Origin: Bacillus glycinifermentans | GTDB lineage: Bacteria > Bacillota > Bacilli > Bacillales > Bacillaceae | Direction: 5' to 3' | NCBI RefSeq assembly: GCF_001042475.2 | Contig: NZ_LECW02000012.1 | Span: 186,001 to 250,000 of the forward strand | DNA: 64,000 nt | In this document: positions 17,874 to 26,437 of the stretch, one piece after another | How the letters are laid out: the number at the start of each line of letters is the position of its first letter | Position numbering within the stretch: the first letter of the stretch is position 1 | Translations under genes and position numbers: made by a program | Notes under the pieces: generated by a model | The model's database searches: none | What the model saw: the letters and a program-made list of their open reading frames with translations, nothing else | Told to the model about the DNA's origin: nothing

Positions 17874-19652
17874 TTACGTCAGCGCCAAAAATTGTTCTGC
17901 ATCCCGGACGGCAAGGGCGATGGCTTCTTCCCAGAAATTGCGCTTTGTCAAATCGGCGCCGAGATGTTTCATTGCCAGATCTTCAACCGTCATGGAAGCC
18001 GTATCCTTTAAAAGCGCGATATATTTTTCTTCAAACGCCTGCCCTTCTTTCAGCGCTCTTGAATAGATGCCGAGCGAGAACAGATAGCCGAACGTATACG
18101 GAAAATTATAAAACGGGATCGACGTAATATAAAAATGCAGCTTTGAAGCCCAAAAATACGGATGGTACTCGCCAAGCGCCCCGCAGAATGCTTCCCTTTG
18201 GGCCTCTTCCATGAGCTCGTTCAGCCTGCCGGCGGAAACGACGCCGTTTTTGCGCTCTTCATAAAATCGGGTTTCAAATAAAAACCTTGCGTGTATATTC
18301 ATGAAAAAGGCGACGCTGCGCTGAATTTTATCCTCAAGGAGGACGAGCTTTTCTTCATCTGAATCAGCCTGTTGCAAAGCGGCATCGGCTGTGATCATCT
18401 CCGCAAAGGTTGAAGCGGTTTCCGCCACATTCATCGCATACGCCCTGTTCATCGGCCTTACGTCCATTATGACTTCCTGATGAAAAGCATGGCCAAGCTC
18501 ATGGGCGAGGGTTGACACGTTAGAGGCGCTTCCGGAATAAGTCATAAAAATTCTCGATTGGCGGCTGTCCGGAAAGTTGGCGCAAAAGCCGCCAGGCCGT
18601 TTGCCGCCTCTGTTTTCCGCCTCAATCCATCTGTCTTTGAACGCTTTTTCTGCAAATGAAGAAAGCTTTTTGCCAAACGTTTCAAACTGCTCGGTAATGA
18701 AATTGGCCGCCTCGTCATATGAATATTCCTTTGCAGCCGAACCTGGCGGTGCATCGACATCAAACCAGTCCAGCTTCTCCAAACCGAGAAGGGAAGCCTT
18801 ACGCTTGAGATAATCGACAAACGGCTGTTTATGGTCGATAATGACCTGCCACATCGCATCAAGGGTTTCCCGTTTCATCCGGTTGATTTCAAGCGGCTCC
18901 TTCAGCACATCTTCCCAGCCTCTCGCCTCGTAAACGTTCAGCCTGAAACCCGCCAGATGATTGAGCGTGCTGCTGAAAAGGTCTGCGTGCTGCTCCCATG
19001 CATGGTCAAGATTTTTGGATACGGATTTGCGGATCTTCCTGTCCGGCTTGGATGTCAGGTTGTTCGCCTGTCCGACCGAGAGGATTTTCGTTTCTCCGTC
19101 TTCTTCATAAGGAATCTGGATTTGACCGATGATGCTGTTGTATAAATCTCCCCACGCATGATACCCGTCGACGGCAAGGCCTTCGATCAGCGATTCCTGA
19201 TTTGCTCCGAGCTTTTCTTTCACCCTCGATCTTCTCTCATTTAATATAAAAGCGATGTCTGAACATTCATTGAGAACCTTTTCCCAAAGGGCTTCATTTA
19301 TATCGGCAAGCTTGTTGTCGAAAATGACCAGAACCTTTTGGAAATCCGCATTCAGCCGGGTTACTTCAAAATTGAGGGCGTTCGCTTTTAAATCTGTCAT
19401 GTTCTGTGCTTGCAGACAGCCGACATATGCGTCTGACTGCCTGATTTTCACATCGATTGTCTCAAAAAGTTCGATCGCGTCTTTTAGTCCGCCGGACTCC
19501 GCTTTCGCTCCGTCAAGGGCATCGGCTTTCTCCTTAAAAGAAGAAATCAAGGTTTTAATCTCCTTTAAATATGCTTGAAAAGCCGGGGAATCGCTTCCCC
19601 CTTTAAAAAAGACGTCGAGATCCCACGTATCCTTCAGATGCTGTAAAGCCAT
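17874..19652 (-). CDS. yusX: M3-family oligoendopeptidase F-type (YusX)
   Basis: A 592-residue zinc metallopeptidase of family M3 (PepF type). The zinc site HELGH (TLAHELGHAFHQEV, near residue 385) and the downstream glutamate region (ETASTFAEMI) are visible, so the catalytic centre appears intact. There is no signal peptide, so it should cleave peptides in the cytosol. Length matches the family. The ATG at 19652 follows AAAAAGGGGG. Flanked by yusW and a carboxypeptidase-like gene. Confidence 0.93.
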   Translation of the reverse strand: MALQHLKDTWDLDVFFKGGSDSPAFQAYLKEIKTLISSFKEKADALDGAKAESGGLKDAIELFETIDVKIRQSDAYVGCLQAQNMTDLKANALNFEVTRLNADFQKVLVIFDNKLADINEALWEKVLNECSDIAFILNERRSRVKEKLGANQESLIEGLAVDGYHAWGDLYNSIIGQIQIPYEEDGETKILSVGQANNLTSKPDRKIRKSVSKNLDHAWEQHADLFSSTLNHLAGFRLNVYEARGWEDVLKEPLEINRMKRETLDAMWQVIIDHKQPFVDYLKRKASLLGLEKLDWFDVDAPPGSAAKEYSYDEAANFITEQFETFGKKLSSFAEKAFKDRWIEAENRGGKRPGGFCANFPDSRQSRIFMTYSGSASNVSTLAHELGHAFHQEVIMDVRPMNRAYAMNVAETASTFAEMITADAALQQADSDEEKLVLLEDKIQRSVAFFMNIHARFLFETRFYEERKNGVVSAGRLNELMEEAQREAFCGALGEYHPYFWASKLHFYITSIPFYNFPYTFGYLFSLGIYSRALKEGQAFEEKYIALLKDTASMTVEDLAMKHLGADLTKRNFWEEAIALAVRDAEQFLALT

Positions 19653-19711
19653 GACCAGTCCCCCTTTTTTCGTAATGATTCCATTATAAGATAAATTTAC
19701 CTGTCCGGGTT

Positions 19712-19757
19712 AAAAAAAAAAGACGGCTCCAGCTTCTAAAGCTGCCGCAGCCGTTTT
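19712..19757 (-). terminator. Terminator overlapping the 3' end of the carboxypeptidase gene
   Basis: On the minus strand the hairpin ACGGCT-GCGGCAGCTT / AAGCTG-GAGCCGT spans the stop codon (19736-19738) and is followed by more than ten Ts. Confidence 0.82.
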
Positions 19758-20884
19758 ACCGCATAGCTTGTTGTGATAAGCCCAAATAAGCCGAGCAGAA
19801 ACAGGAACAACCCGCCGCTTAGCTGCTGTTCATTCCGTGCGCCTGCGATGCCGCTGGTTTGGTCATCGCCTTCAGGTTTTTCAGCGATTTGCAGGGAACG
19901 AATCAGTCTGCCGTCTTCACCTTCAATCTTTAGGGCCCCGTCGCTTCCCAGCTTTTCCTTCAGCGCTTCCCCCTTCTTTTTCGTAACAAATAATGGCTCC
20001 GTCAGCTTATGCCGTACGCCGTCTTGATCTGTGAACTGTCTGCCCTTTTCGTATGTAACGGTTTCAAAGCCGTTGAATCCTTTATCCAGCAGCGTTTTTG
20101 TGTCATCGTACATCGTCTTTTGATCATCGGCCTTCATCACAACGGCGATCAAGTGAAGCTGACCGCGCGCGGCCGTCGTCACAAGCGTATGCTTTGATTC
20201 ATTCACAAATCCGTTTTTCCCCCCTGTAATCCCTTTGTACGGAATTTCTCCGATGAGCATCCGGTGATGGTTTTTCAGCGTTGTATCCCACGTCTTGCCG
20301 TGCCAGGCTGTCTCCTTTTCTGAAAAAAGCACCCGAAACGTCTCGTTTTTCATGGCATATGCCGTGATTTTCGCCATGTCTGCGGCTGTCGTGTAATGAT
20401 TTTTGTCAAACAGCCCGTGAGGATTGGTGAAATGTGTATCGACCGCGCCGGCCCGGTCAGCGACAAACGCGTTCAAATCGCCGGCAAACCGTTCAACGCT
20501 TCCGCTCATATGTTCAGCGATCGCCGTTCCGGCATCGTTTCCGGAATTCATCAGCAGCCCCTGAAGCAGCTTCCTGAGCGGAACGATTTCCCCTTTCTCC
20601 AAATAAACGCTTGTCCCTTCCGTTTCAGCAGCTTTTTTGCTGATTTTAACATCGTCCTTCAAATTTCCTTTCTCAATGGCATAAATCGCCGTGGCGATTT
20701 TTGTGATGCTGGCCGGATACATTTTTTTGCTGCTGTTTTTTTCATAAATGGCCTGTCCCGACTTCTCATCGATCAAAATAGCGGAAACGCTTTTCATGTG
20801 CTTTTCGGCGGCTTTTGCCGAACCATGAAAAAACAGCGCCGGGCATAGTACAATAAGAAGCAGGAAGGTTAATTTGCCGTCCAT
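19736..20884 (-). CDS. Serine D-Ala-D-Ala carboxypeptidase family protein with KNG variant
   Basis: A 382-residue S11-family (DacB/DacF-like) low-molecular-weight PBP. A cleavable signal peptide (to about residue 25) is followed by the active-site S-x-x-K (SITK, near residue 60) and S-G-N (near 115). The third motif, normally KTG, reads KNG (GGKNGF, near 219). The C-terminal domain ends in a hydrophobic segment and a basic tail (VKRLRQL), like the membrane anchor of these enzymes. It would trim D-Ala from peptidoglycan if active. I do not recall this gene at this position in B. subtilis; it looks like a licheniformis-group insertion between yusX and yusZ. Confidence 0.85.
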   Translation of the reverse strand: MDGKLTFLLLIVLCPALFFHGSAKAAEKHMKSVSAILIDEKSGQAIYEKNSSKKMYPASITKIATAIYAIEKGNLKDDVKISKKAAETEGTSVYLEKGEIVPLRKLLQGLLMNSGNDAGTAIAEHMSGSVERFAGDLNAFVADRAGAVDTHFTNPHGLFDKNHYTTAADMAKITAYAMKNETFRVLFSEKETAWHGKTWDTTLKNHHRMLIGEIPYKGITGGKNGFVNESKHTLVTTAARGQLHLIAVVMKADDQKTMYDDTKTLLDKGFNGFETVTYEKGRQFTDQDGVRHKLTEPLFVTKKKGEALKEKLGSDGALKIEGEDGRLIRSLQIAEKPEGDDQTSGIAGARNEQQLSGGLFLFLLGLFGLITTSYAVKRLRQL

Positions 20885-20995
20885 CGTCTCACCTTGCTTT
20901 ACTTTTTTGAAAAATAGGTCTTTAAAATTTTAGCAACGATTTATTTCCCCCTGCAAGGGTTATTAGTCAATAAGCATTCGAACGGAGGAAATTCA

Positions 20996-21853
20996 TTGAA
21001 AAATAAAACTGCAATTGTAACAGGGGCAAGCAGCGGAATCGGACTGCTGACCGCTTTGAAGCTCGCCGGCACGCATTTTGTCATTGCGGCGGTGAGACAT
21101 CCCGAAAAAGCCGAAGCATTAAAACAACAGATTGCGGCCTGCAATGCCGAAACTTCAATCGCGGTGATGGAGCTGGATGTAACAAAAGAAGAATCGGTCG
21201 CATCATTCTCAGACAAGCTGAAGGAGTACGGAGCGGTTGATCTTCTCGTTAACAATGCGGGAACGGCTTTCGGTGGATTTACCGAAGATTTGTCATTGTC
21301 CGATTACCGCAACCAATATGAAACAAATGTGTTCGGCCTCATCGCAGTGACCAAAGCCGTCCTCCCTCATATGAAAAAAAACGCCGGGGCAAAAATCATC
21401 AATGTCAGCAGCATAAGCGGACAGATCGCTTTTCCGGCTTTCTCGCCTTACGCTTCTTCAAAACACGCGGTTGAAGGATTTTCCGAAAGCCTTCGCCTTG
21501 AGCTCAGACCTTTCGGCATTGACGTTGCCGTCGTTGAGCCAGGCTCATACAGGACGGGAATTTGGGATACCTCCTTTACGGAGCACGTCGCTTTTCCTAA
21601 GCCTGATTCGGAATACGGCCCATACTTTGAACGAATCTCAGCCTACATCGCCGACAGCCGGAGCAATTACGGAAACCCGGAAGAAGTGGCAGAGCTGATC
21701 GGCAGGCTCGCGTTGAAAAAACGGCTGAAAAAACTCCGTTATCCGATCGGCAAAGGCGTCCGCCTGCTGATCTTTTTGCATTCATTCCTTCCGTGGCGTT
21801 TTTGGGAGCGGGCCGTCAGCAAAAAGCTCGATCAAAAACGTTATTTAAAATAA
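20996..21853 (+). CDS. yusZ: Short-chain dehydrogenase/reductase YusZ
   Basis: A 285-residue classical SDR. The nucleotide-binding TGASSGIG is at residues 9-16, NNAG near 84, the catalytic serine in NVSSISG near 136, and Y-x-x-x-K (YASSK) near 152-156. Substrate unknown. The start is TTG at 20996 with ACGGAGG 8 nt upstream. A hydrophobic, basic C terminus (LLIFLHSFLPWRFWERA) may touch the membrane. Transcribed toward mrgA; its stop codon lies within a PerR-type box. Confidence 0.88.
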   Translation: MKNKTAIVTGASSGIGLLTALKLAGTHFVIAAVRHPEKAEALKQQIAACNAETSIAVMELDVTKEESVASFSDKLKEYGAVDLLVNNAGTAFGGFTEDLSLSDYRNQYETNVFGLIAVTKAVLPHMKKNAGAKIINVSSISGQIAFPAFSPYASSKHAVEGFSESLRLELRPFGIDVAVVEPGSYRTGIWDTSFTEHVAFPKPDSEYGPYFERISAYIADSRSNYGNPEEVAELIGRLALKKRLKKLRYPIGKGVRLLIFLHSFLPWRFWERAVSKKLDQKRYLK

Positions 21854-21859
21854 TTATAA
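21845..21859. promoter_or_regulatory. PerR box upstream of mrgA
   Basis: TTAAAATAATTATAA differs at one position from the PerR consensus TTATAATNATTATAA. It lies just upstream of the mrgA -35, as expected for peroxide control. A weaker second match (TTATAATATAATTAA, 21888-21902) overlaps the -10. Confidence 0.8.
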
Positions 21860-21866
21860 TTTAGTA

Positions 21867-21894
21867 TTGATTTTAATTTTATATTTGTTATAAT
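21867..21894 (+). promoter_or_regulatory. mrgA promoter
   Basis: TTGATT (21867-21872) and TATAAT (21889-21894) with a 16-bp spacer. Confidence 0.75.
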
Positions 21895-21930
21895 ATAATT
21901 AACAAATGAAAAACACGAGGAGGAAATCAC

Positions 21931-22395
21931 ATGATCTCTCAACAATTAAAACAGCAAAATCCGGTACTTGAAAACTCAATTAACACGAATTTGTCAAACT
22001 GGTTCATCCTCTATACGAAGCTTCACCGCTTTCACTGGTATGTAAAAGGACCGCAGTTCTTCACACTTCACGAAAAATTCGAAGAGCTTTACAACCATGC
22101 TGCAGAAACGGCCGATGTTGTCGCTGAACGATTATTAGCTATCGGCGGACAGCCGCTCGCATCGATGAAAGAATACCTTGATCACGGCACCATCTCAGAG
22201 GCAAGCACTGAAAAAACGGCGTCTGACATGGTTTCCGCGCTTGTCAGCGATTACCGCCAAATCCGCAAGGAAATCGAACATATTATCGAGCTTGCGGAAG
22301 AAAAATCAGACAATGCCACCGCTGACCTTTATATCGGCTTGACTGAGGAAATTGATAAACAAATTTGGATGCTTTCTTCATTTTTGGGTGAGTAA
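21931..22395 (+). CDS. mrgA: Dps-family DNA-binding, iron-storing protein MrgA
   Basis: A 154-residue Dps miniferritin. The ferroxidase residues characteristic of the family are visible in [24 protein letters not shown] (His and Asp/Glu positions, residues 30-55, written here in part) and the AERLLAIGG segment. Dodecamers coat DNA and mineralise iron to protect from peroxide. Expression is expected to be repressed by PerR through the boxes upstream. The ATG follows GAGGAGG. Faces htrB across a bidirectional terminator. Confidence 0.96.
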   Translation: MISQQLKQQNPVLENSINTNLSNWFILYTKLHRFHWYVKGPQFFTLHEKFEELYNHAAETADVVAERLLAIGGQPLASMKEYLDHGTISEASTEKTASDMVSALVSDYRQIRKEIEHIIELAEEKSDNATADLYIGLTEEIDKQIWMLSSFLGE

Positions 22396-22399
22396 CAAA

Positions 22400-22432
22400 A
22401 AAGCCATGGCACACAGCTGCCATGGCTTTCAA
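22400..22432. terminator. Bidirectional terminator between mrgA and htrB
   Basis: AAAGCCATGGC / GCCATGGCTTT stem, A-run before and T-run after, located between two convergent stop codons. Confidence 0.88.
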
Positions 22433-22434
22433 TG

Positions 22435-23805
22435 TTATGATTTGCTTTCCGTAAGCTTTGCTTTCAGCGTTTTTTCTTTTCCTTTTCTCAGAACCTCAAA
22501 CGAGACTGTATCTCCCGCTTTCGCTTCGGTGTATAAAATCTTCCTCAAATCAGAAGTCGTTTCAATGCTTTTGCCGTTCATTTTCACGATAACGTCACCG
22601 GCTTTCATTCCTGCGTCAGCAGCCGGCGATCCAGGCGAGACTTTGTCGACGTAAACGCCTTTATTCAGCTGGTCGCCAAAGAGACCGAGCGTATTTTGCT
22701 GATATTGCTCAGGAACCTGCTGCATATCGATCATTTGAACGCCTAAAAACGGCCGTACGACTTTTCCTTTGTCCAGCAGCTGATCGACGATCGGCTCAAC
22801 GTCATTGCTCGGAATGGCAAAACCAAGCGATTCAACGCCGGTTTGGCTGATCTTTAAGCTGTTGATGCCGATGACCTGTCCGCCGCTGTTGATCAAAGGT
22901 CCGCCGCTGTTCCCCGGATTAATCGCGGCATCTGTCTGAAGAACGTTCATATCCCACTTCCCTTCAGACGTCGACACTTCGATCGTCCGGTTGACGCCGC
23001 TGATGATTCCTTCTGTAACCGTTCGCGAAAATTGCAGGCCGAGAGGATTCCCGATCGCGATTACTTTTTCGCCGGCGCGCAGTTTTGAGGAATCTCCGAA
23101 ACTTGCAACCTTATCAATGCCTTTGCTGCTAATCTCCAAAACAGCCAAATCTGTTAAGGCATCGCTGCCGATGATTTTCGCATCCGTCGTTTTCCCGTTG
23201 TATAAAGAGATGGTCACCTTTGTGGCCCCTTCAACAACATGGTTGTTCGTGATGATGTAAGCTTTTTTCCCGTCTTTTTTAAAGATGACGCCTGATCCTG
23301 TTCCGCTTTCTTCCACGTCATCCTCAGAAAAACCGAAGCTCGTTTGAATATTGGAAACCCCGACGATCGTCGACTCCAAATCCTCAACCATATCCGGAAC
23401 ATTATCGGCATCTGTCACGGGCTTTGTCGAAAAATTTTGCGATTGTTTCGGTTCCGTCTGGCTTTCTTTAACGGCATCGTTATGTTTATCGACCGGCAGA
23501 TACGGCGAAATGCCGAGGACGAGGCCGCCCCCGATGATGCCTCCCAAAATCGGGCTCAGCCATGAAGCCTTGCGCCGCTTTTCTTTTGCCGTTCTTGTTT
23601 CCTTTGCATTTTCCAAAGCTGCCGCTGTTTCTTTATACATATTATCTGACTGTTCATCTGTATCCTGTTTCATAATCAGCTCGGGCTTCTTTATCGGCTG
23701 CTCCGGCTCTTGCTCTTCGGAACTTGCCGTTTGCGGTATTTTCGCCTCTTCCTGCAATGGCTGTTCATTTTCTCTTTTGCGTTCGTCATCGCGTCTAACA
23801 TCCAT
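22435..23805 (-). CDS. htrB: HtrA-type membrane serine protease HtrB (YvtA)
   Basis: A 456-residue DegP/HtrA protease. Order: acidic, charged cytoplasmic N terminus (residues 1-80); one membrane segment (WLSPILGGIIGGGLVLGI, near 85-102); trypsin-like domain with the triad His (TNNHVVEGA), Asp (ALTDLAVLEI) and Ser (INPGNSGGPL); one PDZ domain (GVYVDKVSPGSPAADAGMKAGD). It removes misfolded exported proteins at the outer membrane face. In B. subtilis it is controlled by CssRS, encoded divergently here. Start ATG follows AGGAAGTG. Confidence 0.95.
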   Translation of the reverse strand: MDVRRDDERKRENEQPLQEEAKIPQTASSEEQEPEQPIKKPELIMKQDTDEQSDNMYKETAAALENAKETRTAKEKRRKASWLSPILGGIIGGGLVLGISPYLPVDKHNDAVKESQTEPKQSQNFSTKPVTDADNVPDMVEDLESTIVGVSNIQTSFGFSEDDVEESGTGSGVIFKKDGKKAYIITNNHVVEGATKVTISLYNGKTTDAKIIGSDALTDLAVLEISSKGIDKVASFGDSSKLRAGEKVIAIGNPLGLQFSRTVTEGIISGVNRTIEVSTSEGKWDMNVLQTDAAINPGNSGGPLINSGGQVIGINSLKISQTGVESLGFAIPSNDVEPIVDQLLDKGKVVRPFLGVQMIDMQQVPEQYQQNTLGLFGDQLNKGVYVDKVSPGSPAADAGMKAGDVIVKMNGKSIETTSDLRKILYTEAKAGDTVSFEVLRKGKEKTLKAKLTESKS

Positions 23806-24016
23806 AAGCGTACACTTCCTTTGTTTTTCTTATCTTCAACTATCCGAAAATGGCAGAAAGCTTTAACACGCGCAAAAAAAGAGACACCCGGCCTTATATT
23901 TTCACAATTACAATTTTCCTTTCTTCCCTTATCAGCATCCTAGCCAAACATTGTGGGATAAAAATGAAAAGAATATGTGAAATTATGAAAATCGACCAGA
24001 CTTATGTTAAAACTAG

Positions 24017-24022
24017 TATAAT
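24017..24022 (+). promoter_or_regulatory. -10 element of the cssRS promoter
   Basis: TATAAT 24 bp ahead of the cssR start. No good -35 hexamer is seen 16-18 bp upstream, which is what one expects for a promoter helped by an activator such as CssR itself. The CssR site could not be placed with confidence. Confidence 0.55.
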
Positions 24023-24045
24023 GACGTAGAAAGGATGTGAACCCC

Positions 24046-24720
24046 TTGTCATACACCATTTATCTAGTTGAAGATGAAGAGAATTTAAATGAACTGCTGA
24101 CGAAATATTTAGAGAGTGAAGGCTGGCATGTCACGTCTTTTCTAAACGGCGAAAGCGCCAGACAGCACATCGGCCAGTCACCTCATTTATGGATTCTCGA
24201 TATTATGTTACCAGATATCGACGGCTATGCGCTAATAAAAGAAATAAAAAATGAAGATCCCGACGTCCCGGTCATCTTCATTTCAGCCCGGGATGCGGAT
24301 ATCGACAGAGTGCTGGGTCTCGAACTCGGCAGCAGCGATTATATATCAAAGCCTTTTCTTCCGCGGGAGCTGATCATCCGCGTTCAAAAGCTGCTCAAGC
24401 TGATCTATAAGAAAGACGCGCCGGATCATAAAAAAGGGTTGTCCGTTGCCAAGTACCGGGTGTTCGAAAGCTTGAGGGAAGTGTATGAAGATGATAAGAA
24501 GATCAGTCTGACGTCAAAGGAATTCGATCTGCTGCTCCTTTTCATGAACAATCAGGGCCGCGCCTTCTCAAGGGAAGATATTCTGACCCATGTCTGGGGA
24601 GAGGATTACTTCGGAACAGACCGCGTCGTTGACGATCTGGTCAGAAGGCTGCGCAAAAAAATGCCCGACCTTAAAGTAGAAACCATTTACGGATTTGGAT
24701 ACAGGATGTTGAAAGCATGA
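24046..24720 (+). CDS. cssR: Response regulator CssR (secretion stress)
   Basis: A 224-residue OmpR-family regulator. Receiver domain: acidic pair (VEDEEN), phosphoacceptor Asp in WILDIMLPD (near residue 50), switch Lys in SKPFLPREL. Winged-helix domain begins near residue 130 and ends with the usual TIYGFGYRM. I choose TTG at 24046 (MSYTIYLVEDEE), 8 nt after AAAGGATG; a GTG at 24037 overlaps the ribosome site. Overlaps cssS by 4 bp. It activates the htrA/htrB proteases upon secretion or heat stress. Confidence 0.93.
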   Translation: MSYTIYLVEDEENLNELLTKYLESEGWHVTSFLNGESARQHIGQSPHLWILDIMLPDIDGYALIKEIKNEDPDVPVIFISARDADIDRVLGLELGSSDYISKPFLPRELIIRVQKLLKLIYKKDAPDHKKGLSVAKYRVFESLREVYEDDKKISLTSKEFDLLLLFMNNQGRAFSREDILTHVWGEDYFGTDRVVDDLVRRLRKKMPDLKVETIYGFGYRMLKA

Positions 24721-26057
24721 AAAATAAATCGCTCGCCTTTCAAATCTGGACGGTCATCTGCGGAATTCTATTAACCGTTTCGATTTTGCTGATGTTTCTC
24801 TTTTCTAACACATTACGCAATTTTTTTACAAATGAGATCTACACAAACATTGAAAACGAACAACACGTCCTGACACAATACGGATTTTCCGACTCGCCTG
24901 ACAGAGGCTTTGGGGGAAACTCGCGAAGCGCAAACCGCTATGTTCAGCACGTCCTGTTGCCAGAAAAGGGGACCGTCTATCAAAATCCGCAAATTCTGCC
25001 GGACTCCTTTATCTCAAAGGTGCAGAAGCTGGCGAAAAAACAGGACTCAGCATCCAAAAGGTATTCGGAGACCGTCAACGGCCAGCACATCTTCTTTGTC
25101 CTGAAAAAAATCAGCACCCAGGACGAGACGTTTCTTTTATTGTCCTATGCGCTTGATTCCTATCGGGACGACTTATCATACACGCTGTTCAAACAGCTTT
25201 TTTTCATTCTTGCCGTCGTCATTCTGCTGAGCTGGATTCCGTCCATATGGCTGGCAAAATATTTGTCAAGGCCGCTGGTCACACTCGAAAAACACGTCAA
25301 GCGGATTTCCAAACAGGACTGGGATGATCCGGTCATCGTCGACAGGGAAGACGAAATCGGAAAGCTCGGCCATACCATTGAGGACATGCGTCAGAAACTG
25401 ATTCAAAAAGATGAAACAGAGCGCACGCTTCTGCAAAACATTTCACATGACTTGAAAACGCCCGTCATGGTCATCCGCGGCTATACACAGTCGATCAAAG
25501 ACGGCATTTACCCCAAAGGAGACCTTGAAAACACGATTCAAGTCATCGAAGGCGAAGCCGAAAAGCTTGAAAAGAAGATTAAAGATCTGCTTTACCTGAC
25601 AAAGCTGGATTATTTATTAAAACAGGAAAGACATTATGGAACGTTTAATATTCAAGAGGTCATTGAAGAAGTGGTCGAACGTTTAAGATGGTCTAAAAAA
25701 GAGCTTGACTGGAAGATTGATCTTGAAGAGGAAACAGTAATGACGGGTGATCAGGAACAATGGAGCAAGCTGTTGGAAAACGTCCTTGAAAACCAAATCC
25801 GCTATGCGGAAACGCTCATCGAAATCACCGTCAAATCGACGAAAAAACAGATCATGATCACGATTAGAAATGATGGACCACACATCGAAGAAGAGATGCT
25901 TTCGAGCCTGTACGAGCCTTTTAATAAAGGGAAGAAAGGCGAATTCGGCATCGGACTCAGCATCGTTAAACGAATTTTGACGCTCCATCATGCTGATATG
26001 ACCATTCGGAATGATCAAACCGGCGTATGTTACTCAATATCCGTTCCAAGAAATTAG
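24717..26057 (+). CDS. cssS: Sensor histidine kinase CssS
   Basis: A 446-residue membrane kinase: first membrane segment near residues 9-30, external sensor region to about 160, second membrane segment (LFFILAVVILLSWIPSIWL), HAMP-like linker, H-box ISHDLKTPVMVIRG (near 242), N-box and the G-box FGIGLSIVKRIL near the C terminus. It senses misfolded secreted proteins and phosphorylates CssR. Start codon overlaps the cssR stop (ATGA). Confidence 0.94.
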   Translation: MKNKSLAFQIWTVICGILLTVSILLMFLFSNTLRNFFTNEIYTNIENEQHVLTQYGFSDSPDRGFGGNSRSANRYVQHVLLPEKGTVYQNPQILPDSFISKVQKLAKKQDSASKRYSETVNGQHIFFVLKKISTQDETFLLLSYALDSYRDDLSYTLFKQLFFILAVVILLSWIPSIWLAKYLSRPLVTLEKHVKRISKQDWDDPVIVDREDEIGKLGHTIEDMRQKLIQKDETERTLLQNISHDLKTPVMVIRGYTQSIKDGIYPKGDLENTIQVIEGEAEKLEKKIKDLLYLTKLDYLLKQERHYGTFNIQEVIEEVVERLRWSKKELDWKIDLEEETVMTGDQEQWSKLLENVLENQIRYAETLIEITVKSTKKQIMITIRNDGPHIEEEMLSSLYEPFNKGKKGEFGIGLSIVKRILTLHHADMTIRNDQTGVCYSISVPRN

Positions 26058-26084
26058 ACTGTAGTTTCAGCTGCAGTCTTTTTT
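26056..26084. terminator. Terminator after cssS
   Basis: AGACTGTAG / CTGCAGTCT stem with a T-run on the plus strand; it also touches the 3' end of the convergent 54-aa gene. Confidence 0.8.
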
Positions 26085-26249
26085 CTAAATAAACGAATAG
26101 CCGTTAAAATCTCGGTAATTCGGTTTGACCGTTTTCTTCGGCTGCTTTAACCATTTCTTTTCCGTCAGTATGTGTTTAGGGTATTTGACCTTGTCCACTT
26201 TAATGCCCCGGCTGCGCAGTCGGCTGATCATTTCATCGATTTCTTTCAA
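26085..26249 (-). CDS. Small basic protein, 54 aa, unknown function
   Basis: An open frame of 54 codons starting with TTG at 26249 that is too short for many gene finders. AAAGGGTG lies 7 nt before the start. The product is very basic with several Lys/Arg and no cysteine: it opens KEIDEMISRLRSRGIKVDKV and closes with YRDFNGYSFI. Codon use is like that of neighbouring genes, and the stop lies against the cssS terminator. Divergent from yuxN and convergent with cssS. No family recognised; it may be a nucleic-acid-binding or assembly-type small protein, but this is only suggested by charge. Confidence 0.65.
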   Translation of the reverse strand: MKEIDEMISRLRSRGIKVDKVKYPKHILTEKKWLKQPKKTVKPNYRDFNGYSFI

Positions 26250-26276
26250 CAAACTTCACCCTTTCTTAGCATATTT

Positions 26277-26305
26277 TTGACCACTCGGTCACCTTACTTT
26301 ATAAT
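26277..26305 (+). promoter_or_regulatory. yuxN promoter with embedded TetR-type operator
   Basis: TTGACC (26277-26282) and TATAAT (26300-26305) with a 17-bp spacer. The inverted repeat TGACC-ACTC-GGTCA (26278-26291) overlaps the -35 and spacer, a typical place for an autoregulatory TetR-family operator. Confidence 0.75.
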
Positions 26306-26437
26306 ATAAATAATATCAAACAAAAAAACAAGTTACAATCTAGTTAAAAATATAACGGGACAAAAGAATTGACCCGCCAGTCAGACCGTGCGCCCGCAAA
26401 AAACGGAGGGCGGCAACCTTTCGGGAAGGTGAAAGAC

